From Porphyromonadaceae bacterium UBA4702 (GTDB taxonomy: Bacteria > Bacteroidota > Bacteroidia > Bacteroidales > Muribaculaceae): a DNA stretch of 30,618 bases. The DNA lies in NCBI GenBank assembly GCA_002404675.1, contig DHKE01000017.1:1-30618 (forward strand), in the 5' to 3' direction. Each line of letters opens with the position of its first letter. The stretch's first letter is position 1. Below the pieces are notes generated by a model that did not search any database, was not told the DNA's origin, and saw only the letters and a program-made list of their open reading frames with translations. Made by a program: the position numbers and the translations under genes. This document shows, one piece after another, positions 14,946-21,464 of this stretch.

Positions 14946-16178
14946 ATGAAAACTCTCATCGCAACCATACTCGCACTCGCAACCGTTGCCTCTTCCGCGC
15001 TCGCCCAGGTGACCGGCGACTGGAACGGCACACTCGACTTGGGCAGCATGAAGCTCGCCCTCGTGCTCCACATCAGCGAGGCCGACGGCACATATTCCGC
15101 CGCCATGGACAGCCCCGACCAGGGGGCATACGACATACCGGCGCAGATTGCCGTATTCGGCACAGACTCGCTGCGCCTGTCAGTGCCGGCGATAGCGATG
15201 ACATACACAGGACGAGCCGAGGGCGACACCATGACCGGCACATTCGCGCAGGGCGGCATGACGCTGCCGCTGCGGCTGGTGCGCGGCAAGCGTCAGGCTC
15301 TCAACCGCCCGCAGACACCCAAGCCGCCGTTCCCTTATTCCACAGAGGAGGTGACATTCGCCAACACAGGGCATCTGCCCGCAACATTGTCAGGAACGCT
15401 CACGCTGCCCGTCCCCGGAACTTGCGAGGGTAAACCGACCGTGGTGGTGCTCGTGAGCGGCAGCGGACAGCAAGACCGCGACGAGACACTGTTCGAACAC
15501 CGCCCCTTTGCCGTGATAGCCGACAGCCTCGCACGCGCCGGCATCGCCACACTGCGCTATGACGACCGTGGCTGCGGTGGGTCAACCGGCAATGCGGAAG
15601 ACGCGACCACCGCGGACAACGCCGACGATGCAGCGGCAGCCGTCCGCTGGCTGCGCGACAGCCGCCGCTTCAGCCGCGTCGGAATACTCGGACACAGCGA
15701 AGGCGGCGCGATAGCGTTCATCCTCGCCGCTCGCGGCGACGCAGACTTCATCATCACCATGGGCGCGCCCGGGCTGCGAGGCGACTCAATAGTCACGGCA
15801 CAGGTCAACCGCGAGCGCAGTCGCCTGAACATGCCGCCCATATCCGTTGCGGACTGGCGAGCCACAGGCGTATGCTCGACAAGCACGTGGCTCGCCTGGT
15901 TTGCCGATTACGACCCGGCGGCAGACATCGCCGCGACCCGCGTGCCGGCGATGGTGCTCGGCGGCGAGAAAGACACGCAAGTGCCGCCCGATAGCAACAT
16001 CGGCAGGATACGCCAGCTGCTGCCCGACGGCGACAGCAACGTCATCCGCGTCTACCCCGGGCTGAACCACCTGATGCAGCCCTGCGAGACAGGCGAAGCA
16101 AGCGAATACCGCGACATCGAGACCACCCTCTCGCCCCAGGTCCTCGCCGACATCGCCGCCTGGCTCCGCAACTTCTGA
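14946..16178 (+). CDS. Secreted alpha/beta hydrolase
   Basis: Protein of 410 residues with a clear signal peptide (MKTLIATILALATVASSALA, then Q). A beta-rich N-terminal domain (about 22-120) begins VTGDWNGTLDLG. It is followed by an alpha/beta hydrolase domain with an oxyanion region VVVLVSGSGQQDRDE, the nucleophile elbow GHSEGG, a late aspartate in LGGEKDTQVP and the histidine in YPGLNHLMQ. This resembles acyl-peptide hydrolase or esterase relatives with an added N-terminal domain; the substrate is unknown. The ATG at 14946 is the one that opens the signal peptide. It lies 25 bp after the lipoprotein gene and probably ends the dnaX operon. Confidence 0.88.
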   Translation: MKTLIATILALATVASSALAQVTGDWNGTLDLGSMKLALVLHISEADGTYSAAMDSPDQGAYDIPAQIAVFGTDSLRLSVPAIAMTYTGRAEGDTMTGTFAQGGMTLPLRLVRGKRQALNRPQTPKPPFPYSTEEVTFANTGHLPATLSGTLTLPVPGTCEGKPTVVVLVSGSGQQDRDETLFEHRPFAVIADSLARAGIATLRYDDRGCGGSTGNAEDATTADNADDAAAAVRWLRDSRRFSRVGILGHSEGGAIAFILAARGDADFIITMGAPGLRGDSIVTAQVNRERSRLNMPPISVADWRATGVCSTSTWLAWFADYDPAADIAATRVPAMVLGGEKDTQVPPDSNIGRIRQLLPDGDSNVIRVYPGLNHLMQPCETGEASEYRDIETTLSPQVLADIAAWLRNF

Positions 16179-16188
16179 TCTCACCCGT

Positions 16189-17190
16189 TTATTTGTCCAG
16201 TATTTGGCGAATTTCCCGTGCAGACAGTTCATCCTGAACTATTTCATTGGACGGCTTAATGACATATCTGGCACGTATGCCAAAATTATTTCTAAGCAGA
16301 ACATTCAAGAATGCCAACGTCTTAGGATCTCGTTTCATCTGTTCGACCATAGAGGTCAATTCCCATTTCAGTGCAGTCTTAAACTTTTGAATATCAAGTT
16401 CGCCTCCCAAGTCGACAGTGTAGTTATATTGGAGTATCCGTTCTTCCCTGCTCAATTCGGCTTTTTCATAAGTAATCGGACCATACTTTTGAGGACATGT
16501 CTTGTTGACTTCTCGTAGGGCTGTTTCCAACTCATTGTCAGGAATATAGCGGCTATGTCTTTCGACTGGATATTCTGTCGGGCTGGCTTTCTTGCCTTTC
16601 ACAAAATAGCCGCAAACAGTTCCGACAACCATCAAAAGCCCCCATATTGACAACAAGGAAATTATACCAACACGAATGTATTTGAACAGAGTCCTCACGC
16701 CTTCAGGCGTTTCCTCGTTTTCCGAAGGAGGGAGTCCATAATCGTTTTCGACCCCACAGCCCAATGTCCACAAATCCCGAATAATGAACAACGCCCATAA
16801 GAGTGTCCCAGCCGCAAAACATGTCAATGCAATCGTTAATGCTCCATCCCCTTGGAACCGCCAAGACGTAACCGTACCAACAGCAAATATTGCGTGCAAT
16901 ACGAATACAGCCACAGAGCCACCTGAAGACGAGATGTCATGGAGTCTGCGGATTGTCGCATTCCACATAGTGGGCAAACTCACCAAAAGATAGGCAAGCC
17001 CAATGAGACCGATTATGGTTAGGGCATCAGATGATGCGCCACGAGACATGGACACGACCCCTAAGACGACCAATGCCAAGCAGATAAGCCATTGGAAGGA
17101 GGTAAGGCATGCGTACTGCACCAGAGAAGTCCGCCCCTCGGCAGTGAATGACTTGGCTATGCAAGTCCCGATGTGACCGAAGTATGTCAT
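16189..17190 (-). CDS. DUF805 membrane protein with a C-terminal extension
   Basis: Protein of 333 residues. The first half matches DUF805: four or so membrane segments, RRLHDISSSGG (about 80-90), and the signature NDYGLPPSENEE just after the membrane domain. A further membrane segment (GIISLLSIWGLLMVVGTVCG) leads to a soluble tail of about 120 residues containing RYIPDNELETALREVNKTCP and many charged residues, which is not part of DUF805. The function of both parts is unknown. The gene is visibly AT-richer than its neighbours (a sampled 60-base line is about 42% GC), a sign of acquisition. It faces the hydrolase gene tail to tail with a 10-bp gap. Confidence 0.85.
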   Translation of the reverse strand: MTYFGHIGTCIAKSFTAEGRTSLVQYACLTSFQWLICLALVVLGVVSMSRGASSDALTIIGLIGLAYLLVSLPTMWNATIRRLHDISSSGGSVAVFVLHAIFAVGTVTSWRFQGDGALTIALTCFAAGTLLWALFIIRDLWTLGCGVENDYGLPPSENEETPEGVRTLFKYIRVGIISLLSIWGLLMVVGTVCGYFVKGKKASPTEYPVERHSRYIPDNELETALREVNKTCPQKYGPITYEKAELSREERILQYNYTVDLGGELDIQKFKTALKWELTSMVEQMKRDPKTLAFLNVLLRNNFGIRARYVIKPSNEIVQDELSAREIRQILDK

Positions 17191-17227
17191 AATATATTTA
17201 TTTGTTTTGTGAATATCGGCACAAAAG

Positions 17228-17318
17228 AAGGTGCAAGCGACCTTATTTCAGCTTTCAATGTATCGCCAAACACATTACACCTACAAACAAGAGAAGCCCG
17301 CACCCCTAAGGTGCAAGC
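17228..17318. repeat. Two direct copies of an 11-bp sequence (17228-17238 and 17308-17318)
   Basis: AAGGTGCAAGC occurs at 17228-17238 and again 80 bp on. On the minus strand each copy (GCTTGCACCTT) begins a small GCAC/GTGC hairpin. Possible duplicated protein or RNA binding sites. Confidence 0.45.
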
Positions 17319-17373
17319 ATCCACTCATTACGAAGCAGGTGTGTTTCAATAAATTGGCGATTTCTGAAAGCTG
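17249..17373 (-). ncRNA. Candidate structured leader or small RNA
   Basis: Read on the minus strand, CAGCTTTCA at the 5' side pairs with TGAAAGCTG at the 3' side (9 bp), then ATCGCC with GGCGAT, AAACAC with GTGTTT, and ACCT with AGGT. These are nested in order with small internal loops, and a GCACC/GGTGC hairpin sits in the central loop. The nested pairs total about 25 bp over 125 nt, well beyond a single chance hairpin. It lies between the -7 box and the DUF805 start. The family is unknown to me; a short terminal-inverted-repeat element is an alternative reading. Confidence 0.4.
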
Positions 17374-17457
17374 CCCGTAAGAAGCAAACACTTCTTTAAT
17401 ATGTCGTCATTCGGTTATTGTTTCATCGGCGAAATCAAGTTTATGATTTTTACATCA

Positions 17458-17465
17458 CAAAGGTA
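17458..17465 (-). promoter_or_regulatory. Possible promoter -7 box for the DUF805 transcript
   Basis: The minus strand reads TACCTTTG. No -33 TTTG is present, but a 10-bp palindrome TTCCCGGGAA (17471-17480) lies in the spacer and could be an operator. Distance to the DUF805 ATG is about 268 bp. Confidence 0.4.
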
Positions 17466-17556
17466 CAACTTTCCCGGGAATAATCCGCCTACGCCGCAAC
17501 ATTTTCTCTCGCAACGTCCCCGTCCGCGCATGGACACGGCACGCCGAGTTCCTACA

Positions 17557-17582
17557 CTGACAGCACAATCATGCACTGTCAG
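17557..17582 (-). terminator. Weak hairpin downstream of the CobW GTPase gene
   Basis: CTGACAG and CTGTCAG form a 7-bp stem around a 12-nt loop, 28 bp past the stop of the GTPase gene. No T tract follows on the minus strand, so a terminator role is only suggested by position. Confidence 0.35.
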
Positions 17583-17609
17583 CGCATTTTGGCAGTCCAT
17601 GTCGGGGGG

Positions 17610-18884
17610 TCAGCGGGGAGCGAGGCAGGCGTCGAGGGCGGCGGTCAGCGCGGCACGGTCCATGTCGCGGCCGATGAAGACGAGCTTCACCATGCGGTCG
17701 CCGTATTCCTCGTCCCAGTCGCGGGCAAACGCCGGGTCCATCTCCATGAGCCGGCGGCGGTCCTCCTCGGGCGCGGTGGCGTACCATTTGCCGGCCTCGG
17801 AAATCTTCTTCTGCACACCGGCTTGCTCGAAGAGTATCGACATGTCGCGGTTGTGGCTGAAGTACAGCACGCCCTTGGTGCGTATCACGCTTTTCGGCCA
17901 GCGGCGGGCGCAGAAGTCATCAAACCGCTCGAAGACAAACGGTGCGCGGCGGTAGTATACGAATGTCGAGATGCCGTATTCCTCTGCCTCGCCCTCGTCG
18001 TCATGATGGTGGTGGTGATGATGCCCGTGCTCGTCGTGGTCTTCATGGTCATGCTCCTCATGGTCGTGGTCATGGTCGTCTTCGTCCTCATCGTGATGAT
18101 GGTGGTGGCCGTGGGCTTCAGCCTCTTCGGCCTGGGAGGCGGGGCGTTCCAGCTCGCGTATCCAGGCGGCCGACGAGACGGTCTTGTCAAAGTCGAAGTC
18201 GCCGGTATTGAGCAGCTGGTCGAAGTCCACGTTGCAATAGTCGCAGTCTATGATTTTGGCGTTGGGCTGAATGGCGCGTATGACGGCGCGGATCTGCTTC
18301 GCCTCCTCGGGCGACACCTCGGATATTTTGTTGAGCAATATGATGTTGCAGAACTCTATCTGCTGTATGACGAGGTTCTCGATGTCCTCGTCGTCGATGT
18401 TCTGGGCGGTCAACGCCTTGCCGCCAGCGAAATCGGTCTTCATGCGCAGCGCGTCCACGACGGTGACGATGCAGTCCAGGCGCGGGCCGCGTCCCGTGGG
18501 CGAGCCGGCAGCCATCTGCTGCATTGTGCATACGGTCTGCGCAATCGGTTCAGGCTCGCAGATGCCGCTCGCCTCGATGACCACATAGTCGAACTTGCCG
18601 GTGTCGATGATTTCGGCAATCTGGCGTATCAGGTCAGTGCGCAGGGTGCAGCAGATGCAGCCGTTCTGCAACGCCACGAGGTCGTCCGCGCCGTCCTGTC
18701 CGACAACGCCCCCTTTCTGTATCAGCGAAGCGTCGATGTTGACCTCGCCGATGTCGTTGACGATAACGGCGAAGCGTATGCCCCGGCGGTTGGCGAGAAT
18801 ACGGTTGAGCAGAGTGGTCTTGCCGCTGCCGAGATAGCCGGTGAGCAAGAGAACCGGCGTGAGTAAGTCAAATTTTCTGTCCAT
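17610..18884 (-). CDS. CobW/COG0523 family G3E GTPase with His-rich metal linker
   Basis: Metal-chaperone GTPase of 424 residues. Walker A is GYLGSGKTT (16-24), the hallmark metal-binding motif CICC is at 76-79, the switch region EASGICEP at 104-111 and the G4-like NK at 185-186. Between the GTPase domain and the CobW C-terminal domain (about 303-415) lies an Asp/Glu/His linker (258-294) with 20 histidines. Such linkers in COG0523 proteins bind zinc, nickel or cobalt. Family members such as ZNG1 deliver zinc to enzymes. The metal here cannot be read from sequence. The gene stands alone with a strong promoter overlapped by a palindrome near the predicted transcript start. Confidence 0.93.
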   Translation of the reverse strand: MDRKFDLLTPVLLLTGYLGSGKTTLLNRILANRRGIRFAVIVNDIGEVNIDASLIQKGGVVGQDGADDLVALQNGCICCTLRTDLIRQIAEIIDTGKFDYVVIEASGICEPEPIAQTVCTMQQMAAGSPTGRGPRLDCIVTVVDALRMKTDFAGGKALTAQNIDDEDIENLVIQQIEFCNIILLNKISEVSPEEAKQIRAVIRAIQPNAKIIDCDYCNVDFDQLLNTGDFDFDKTVSSAAWIRELERPASQAEEAEAHGHHHHHDEDEDDHDHDHEEHDHEDHDEHGHHHHHHHDDEGEAEEYGISTFVYYRRAPFVFERFDDFCARRWPKSVIRTKGVLYFSHNRDMSILFEQAGVQKKISEAGKWYATAPEEDRRRLMEMDPAFARDWDEEYGDRMVKLVFIGRDMDRAALTAALDACLAPR

Positions 18885-18892
18885 AATCGGAT

Positions 18893-18905
18893 GCTGTTAA
18901 ACAGC
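18893..18905. promoter_or_regulatory. Palindrome at the predicted start of the CobW GTPase transcript
   Basis: GCTGTT, one central base, AACAGC: a perfect 13-bp dyad. The -7 box ends at 18908, so the dyad covers the expected transcript start and the first leader bases. An operator for a metal-responsive repressor is plausible but unproven. Confidence 0.4.
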
Positions 18906-18907
18906 TG

Positions 18908-18938
18908 CAAATATAGCCAATCCTGCGGGGCTTGTCAA
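18908..18938 (-). promoter_or_regulatory. Promoter for the CobW GTPase gene
   Basis: On the minus strand TTG (18938-18936), a 20-bp spacer and TATATTTG (18915-18908) match the Bacteroidota promoter. The leader is only about 18 nt. Confidence 0.72.
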
Positions 18939-19054
18939 TACCCCCGCCCGCTTTTATGCCCTCACAGCCGAAATTACCCCGCACAGCAACAGCGGCACAA
19001 CCATCGCTGTCACCGCGACCTCGCCCTAATCGAGTCCACAAAACTGAAGCCAAA

Positions 19055-19066
19055 AGTCTTAAGACT
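19055..19066. repeat. 12-bp perfect palindrome downstream of the GT90 gene
   Basis: AGTCTTAAGACT is fully self-complementary and lies 17 bp past the GT90 stop. It has no loop, so it is a poor hairpin; it may be chance or a binding site. Confidence 0.3.
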
Positions 19067-19082
19067 CACAACATGCTGTCTT

Positions 19083-20066
19083 CTATATATTTTCCGCAGC
19101 ATCGAAATATTTTTCGAGCACCAGCAGCGAGATTATTTCCTCGCGTCGCCTATCACGGAACTGGTCTACATATTCATGGGCATGGCGAATAATGGCTTCG
19201 GCTTCATCGGGATGGGAAGTGTAATAGTCCATCTTCTCCTCAATGTCGGAAAGGTCGGGCTTCACTTCCACATAATGGTAGCCGGGGATTAGCGTGCCTT
19301 CCATGAACCAAGTCTCAAATGTGGGTCGCGGCATAACTGCCAGTGAATTGGACGACATCACCCACTTCAGGTTGCTCGCAACGTCGTTGCCTTCAAGGGC
19401 AAGGATGTACTTGTATTTCAGGTGGTCATAGATGGATATTTTTTCGCATTTCCATTCGGGGCGTATGTTGTCAACAGCTCCAGCGTCGAAGCGAGGATTG
19501 CCGAAATACTTTTCCATGAAAAGCATGCGTATGTCTTTGCTTCCCACTTTGCCCCTAAATATTGCACGGTCGCATTTGTCGCGAAATGCGAGCTTGTCTT
19601 TTATAAAAATGAAGTGGCGCACCTTGTCAAGCTTCATTACAACCGAGTTGGCATTGTCACCGTGTATCGGACGGCTCTTCACAATAGAGGGCACATCGTC
19701 AACGAAGGTGATGTCGCCTCCGAGCAGATGCCAGCGGTTGGCAGGGCTGAAACAGCGTGCATATTCCAGGGAATCTAAAAAATAGACTTTCTGCCGTGTC
19801 ATAGGCTGCAAGCCAGTCTTCACGGATTTCTCTTGCCACAGGGCATGGCAGGCCGCTGTCTGTCCCTTGACAAGACGGTTATAGTAGTTGACACGGCGCA
19901 GTATGTAGTCATAGTCATCACGCTTAGTTGCCTCGTTTAAGAGATGCTTACGGCGCAACTGCATATACCATACAGGGAGGTGCGTCCTTATGAATCCTCT
20001 CATATAGTACAGCATCTTGTTGTTCTTGCCGCTGTGCAGCAAGTATCTGATTTTTTTGATGTTCAT
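19083..20066 (-). CDS. Glycosyltransferase family 90 (CAP10/LPS type)
   Basis: Protein of 327 residues resembling GT90 enzymes, which transfer xylose or glucose in capsule and LPS glycans. The conserved core shows CDRAIFRGKVGSKDIRMLF, DHLKYKYILALEGNDVASNLKWVMSS as overlapping blocks, SLAVMPRPTFETWFMEG, and a YHYVEVKPDLSDI segment, all typical of the nucleotide-sugar binding half. There is no signal peptide, so it acts on the cytoplasmic side of the membrane. The ATG at 20066 (MNIKKIRYLLHSG) is preferred over an upstream ATG at 20123. It lies 83 bp past the remnant of the disrupted GT4 gene, with which it probably formed an operon before the IS30 insertion. Confidence 0.87.
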   Translation of the reverse strand: MNIKKIRYLLHSGKNNKMLYYMRGFIRTHLPVWYMQLRRKHLLNEATKRDDYDYILRRVNYYNRLVKGQTAACHALWQEKSVKTGLQPMTRQKVYFLDSLEYARCFSPANRWHLLGGDITFVDDVPSIVKSRPIHGDNANSVVMKLDKVRHFIFIKDKLAFRDKCDRAIFRGKVGSKDIRMLFMEKYFGNPRFDAGAVDNIRPEWKCEKISIYDHLKYKYILALEGNDVASNLKWVMSSNSLAVMPRPTFETWFMEGTLIPGYHYVEVKPDLSDIEEKMDYYTSHPDEAEAIIRHAHEYVDQFRDRRREEIISLLVLEKYFDAAENI

Positions 20067-20149
20067 CTGTTGTCGCTTATGACAGGAAAACCGATGTCCC
20101 CCTCTGATGGGACAATCAACCAAAATTCAGGGAACTTAATTATGGAATT

Positions 20150-20197
20150 TCACTGCTTTTCGTTGCCTCGAAGTATGTCTATATAATATTGCACATA
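20150..20197 (-). pseudogene. C-terminal remnant of the GT4 gene beyond the IS30 element
   Basis: Immediately outside the IS end the minus strand encodes YVQYYIDILRGNEKQ and a stop. This resembles the amphipathic C-terminal helix of GT4 glycosyltransferases. The other part of the gene ends at the opposite IS boundary (21465). About 35-50 residues that a GT4 of this kind would have between the two parts are absent (inference from typical family length). Confidence 0.5.
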
Positions 20198-20222
20198 TGT
20201 AGAGTCAAGAGGCAAGTGCAAA
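20198..20222 (+). repeat. IS30 left terminal inverted repeat
   Basis: Starts TGTAGAGTC and pairs with the right repeat at 21440-21464. It includes the transposase stop codon at 20205-20207. It overlaps an outward-reading TAACTTTG box at 20219-20226. Confidence 0.7.
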
Positions 20223-21221
20223 GTTAGTGAATTCTTTTGTAGAACTCGGATTTAGGGCAAGCAAAGTTGAGTTTTTCCTTGGACGGGCGTTGATTTTGTA
20301 CTGAGCCTGGTCGAGATCCTCCTGCGAGACCTTCCTGAAGTCGGTTCCCTTAGGGAAGAACTCGCGCAGTATCTTGTTCATGTTCTCGACCGCACCTTTC
20401 TGCCCCGAGCAGTACGGGTCTGCGAAATATACGGTGCAACCGAGCGCCTTGCAGACATCCTTGTGGTCGCGGAACTCGAGGCCGTTGTCCGTTGTTATGG
20501 TCAGCACGTCTGCCTTGTACGGCAGCAGCAGGTCAATGACGGCGGCAGCCACGTCTGCGGGCTTCTTGGAGGGCAGCTTTCGCTGCATGAACATGTTGAG
20601 GCTTCGCTCCACGACCGTCAGGACGGCGCTCTTCTGCCCGGCTCCGATGACCAGGTCCATCTCCCAGTCGCCGAAGCGAGTGCCGTCCGCCTCTGCCGGG
20701 CGGTCGTGTATCGACACCCTGTCGGGGATCATCGACTTGCCAGCAGTCTTGTACAGCCTTGCGCGGTGCCGGCGGTACTTCATGCGGTGGTGGCAGTATT
20801 TCGCCAGCTCCGGGTTCTTCCTGATTTCCTGGTAGATGCGCTCCTTTGATATATGTATGCCGCTTTTCTTGAGGCAGCCTGAAATCTGTTCCGGCGACCA
20901 CCTCTTCTCGCGCAGCAGCTTGCGGGCGCGCCCCAGCGCGCCGGGCTTGAGCGCCCTGTTGCGCACTATGCGCTCGCTCCGTTCCTTTGCCATTTCATTG
21001 GCAAGTGTGGGGTTGTACGTGCCTCGCTTGGTGCTGTTGCGGCGCAGCTCCCGCGATATTGAGGATGCCGACCGCTTGTCAGGCACAGGCTTGTGCTTGG
21101 CGATCGCGTCTTCTGTCTGGAGGCGTGTTATCTCCTCCGCAATCTCCTTCAGCGAGCATCCTCTTCGCCGCATTGTGGAGATTGTACACCTTTGGTCTTT
21201 GGTTAGGTGGCTGTAGCTCAT
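20205..21221 (-). CDS. IS30-family transposase
   Basis: DDE transposase of 338 residues. An N-terminal helix-turn-helix of the IS30 type (YSHLTKDQRCTISTMRRRGC, then SISRELRRNSTKRGTYNP) is followed by a second DNA-binding region (RWSPEQISGCL). The catalytic domain has D189 in GDWEMD, D245 in TTDNGLEF and E279 in GAVENMN, giving D(55)D(33)E; the 33-residue second spacing is the IS30 hallmark. The frame is intact. The ATG at 21221 lies only 7 bp below a TAACTTTG box, so the mRNA may be almost leaderless. The C-terminus ends inside the terminal repeat. Confidence 0.94.
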   Translation of the reverse strand: MSYSHLTKDQRCTISTMRRRGCSLKEIAEEITRLQTEDAIAKHKPVPDKRSASSISRELRRNSTKRGTYNPTLANEMAKERSERIVRNRALKPGALGRARKLLREKRWSPEQISGCLKKSGIHISKERIYQEIRKNPELAKYCHHRMKYRRHRARLYKTAGKSMIPDRVSIHDRPAEADGTRFGDWEMDLVIGAGQKSAVLTVVERSLNMFMQRKLPSKKPADVAAAVIDLLLPYKADVLTITTDNGLEFRDHKDVCKALGCTVYFADPYCSGQKGAVENMNKILREFFPKGTDFRKVSQEDLDQAQYKINARPRKNSTLLALNPSSTKEFTNFALAS

Positions 21222-21228
21222 GACAACG

Positions 21229-21236
21229 CAAAGTTA
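21229..21236 (-). promoter_or_regulatory. -7 box for the IS30 transposase
   Basis: The minus strand reads TAACTTTG, matching TAnnTTTG, 7 bp before the ATG. No -33 TTTG is present. The same CAAAGTTAGT sequence recurs in direct orientation at the other end of the element. Confidence 0.45.
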
Positions 21237-21439
21237 GTTAATCCCGGGGAGACCGCGAGGCCTCTCCTTTTGTCTTTCCTGCATTGCCCCCTGACGCTGC
21301 CTGTCCGGAAATGCGCTCATCCGGTGGCGCGACGCCGCGCCCCCGCGCCGCGCGGGCTTACCCCTGGCGGAGGAGCTGGAGAGAGGAGGGCTGCGCCCTC
21401 TGTCTCCTTGCGGTTTCACCCGCCGCGCTCAACCCAGAT
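21237..21439. other. Non-coding GC-rich segment inside the IS30 element
   Basis: About 200 bp lie between the transposase promoter and the right terminal repeat, with no credible gene. It is extremely GC-rich around 21320-21360. It contains a GAGGGC-TGC-GCCCTC hairpin extending into GGAGAGAG/TGTCTCC (about 21377-21408). This is long for the non-coding part of a simple IS30 element. Confidence 0.55.
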
Positions 21440-21464
21440 GTTGCACTTCGAACTGGATTCTACA
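21440..21464 (-). repeat. IS30 right terminal inverted repeat
   Basis: Reads GTTGCACTTCGAACTGGATTCTACA less its last base or two on the plus strand, the inverted partner of the left end at 20198-20222. It also supplies the last, foreign codons of the truncated GT4 frame. Confidence 0.7.

Larger units (their letters stand above)
17191..17609. other. Long non-coding region upstream of the DUF805 gene
   Basis: These 419 bp contain no credible gene. They hold the -7 box at 17458-17465, a large nested inverted repeat at 17249-17373, two copies of an 11-bp repeat and, near 17557-17582, a hairpin past the CobW gene stop. If the -7 box is used, the DUF805 transcript has a leader of roughly 260 nt. 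Confidence 0.6.
20198..21464 (-). mobile_element. IS30-family insertion sequence (about 1267 bp)
   Basis: The ends are imperfect terminal inverted repeats of about 24 bp: TGTAGAGTCAAGAGGCAAGTGCAA begins at 20198, and its inverted partner ends in GGATTCTACA at 21464. Eighteen of 24 positions agree. The element carries one transposase gene whose stop lies inside the left repeat. No 2-3 bp target duplication is visible at the flanks (ATA on the left, CTG on the right), which fits a deletion or rearrangement after insertion. It splits the GT4 gene. Confidence 0.8.

Noticed and set aside
17249..17373. Integron attC site or CRISPR-like repeat
   Set aside because: The arms lack the conserved core site sequences of attC and there is only one element, with no regularly spaced repeats.
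17571..18866. Plus-strand open frame of 431 codons opposite the CobW GTPase
   Set aside because: The central Val/Met-rich run is simply the reverse of the His/Asp linker codons; no independent support.
20067..20123. Upstream ATG extending the GT90 protein by 19 residues
   Set aside because: The added residues (MVDCPIRGGHRF...) are unlike GT90 N-termini, while the ATG at 20066 opens a typical basic, lysine-rich start.
21222..21419. Short minus-strand open frame upstream of the IS30 transposase
   Set aside because: Composition is low-complexity Arg/Pro/Ser, it has no motif and ends just at the transposase promoter; more likely non-coding.
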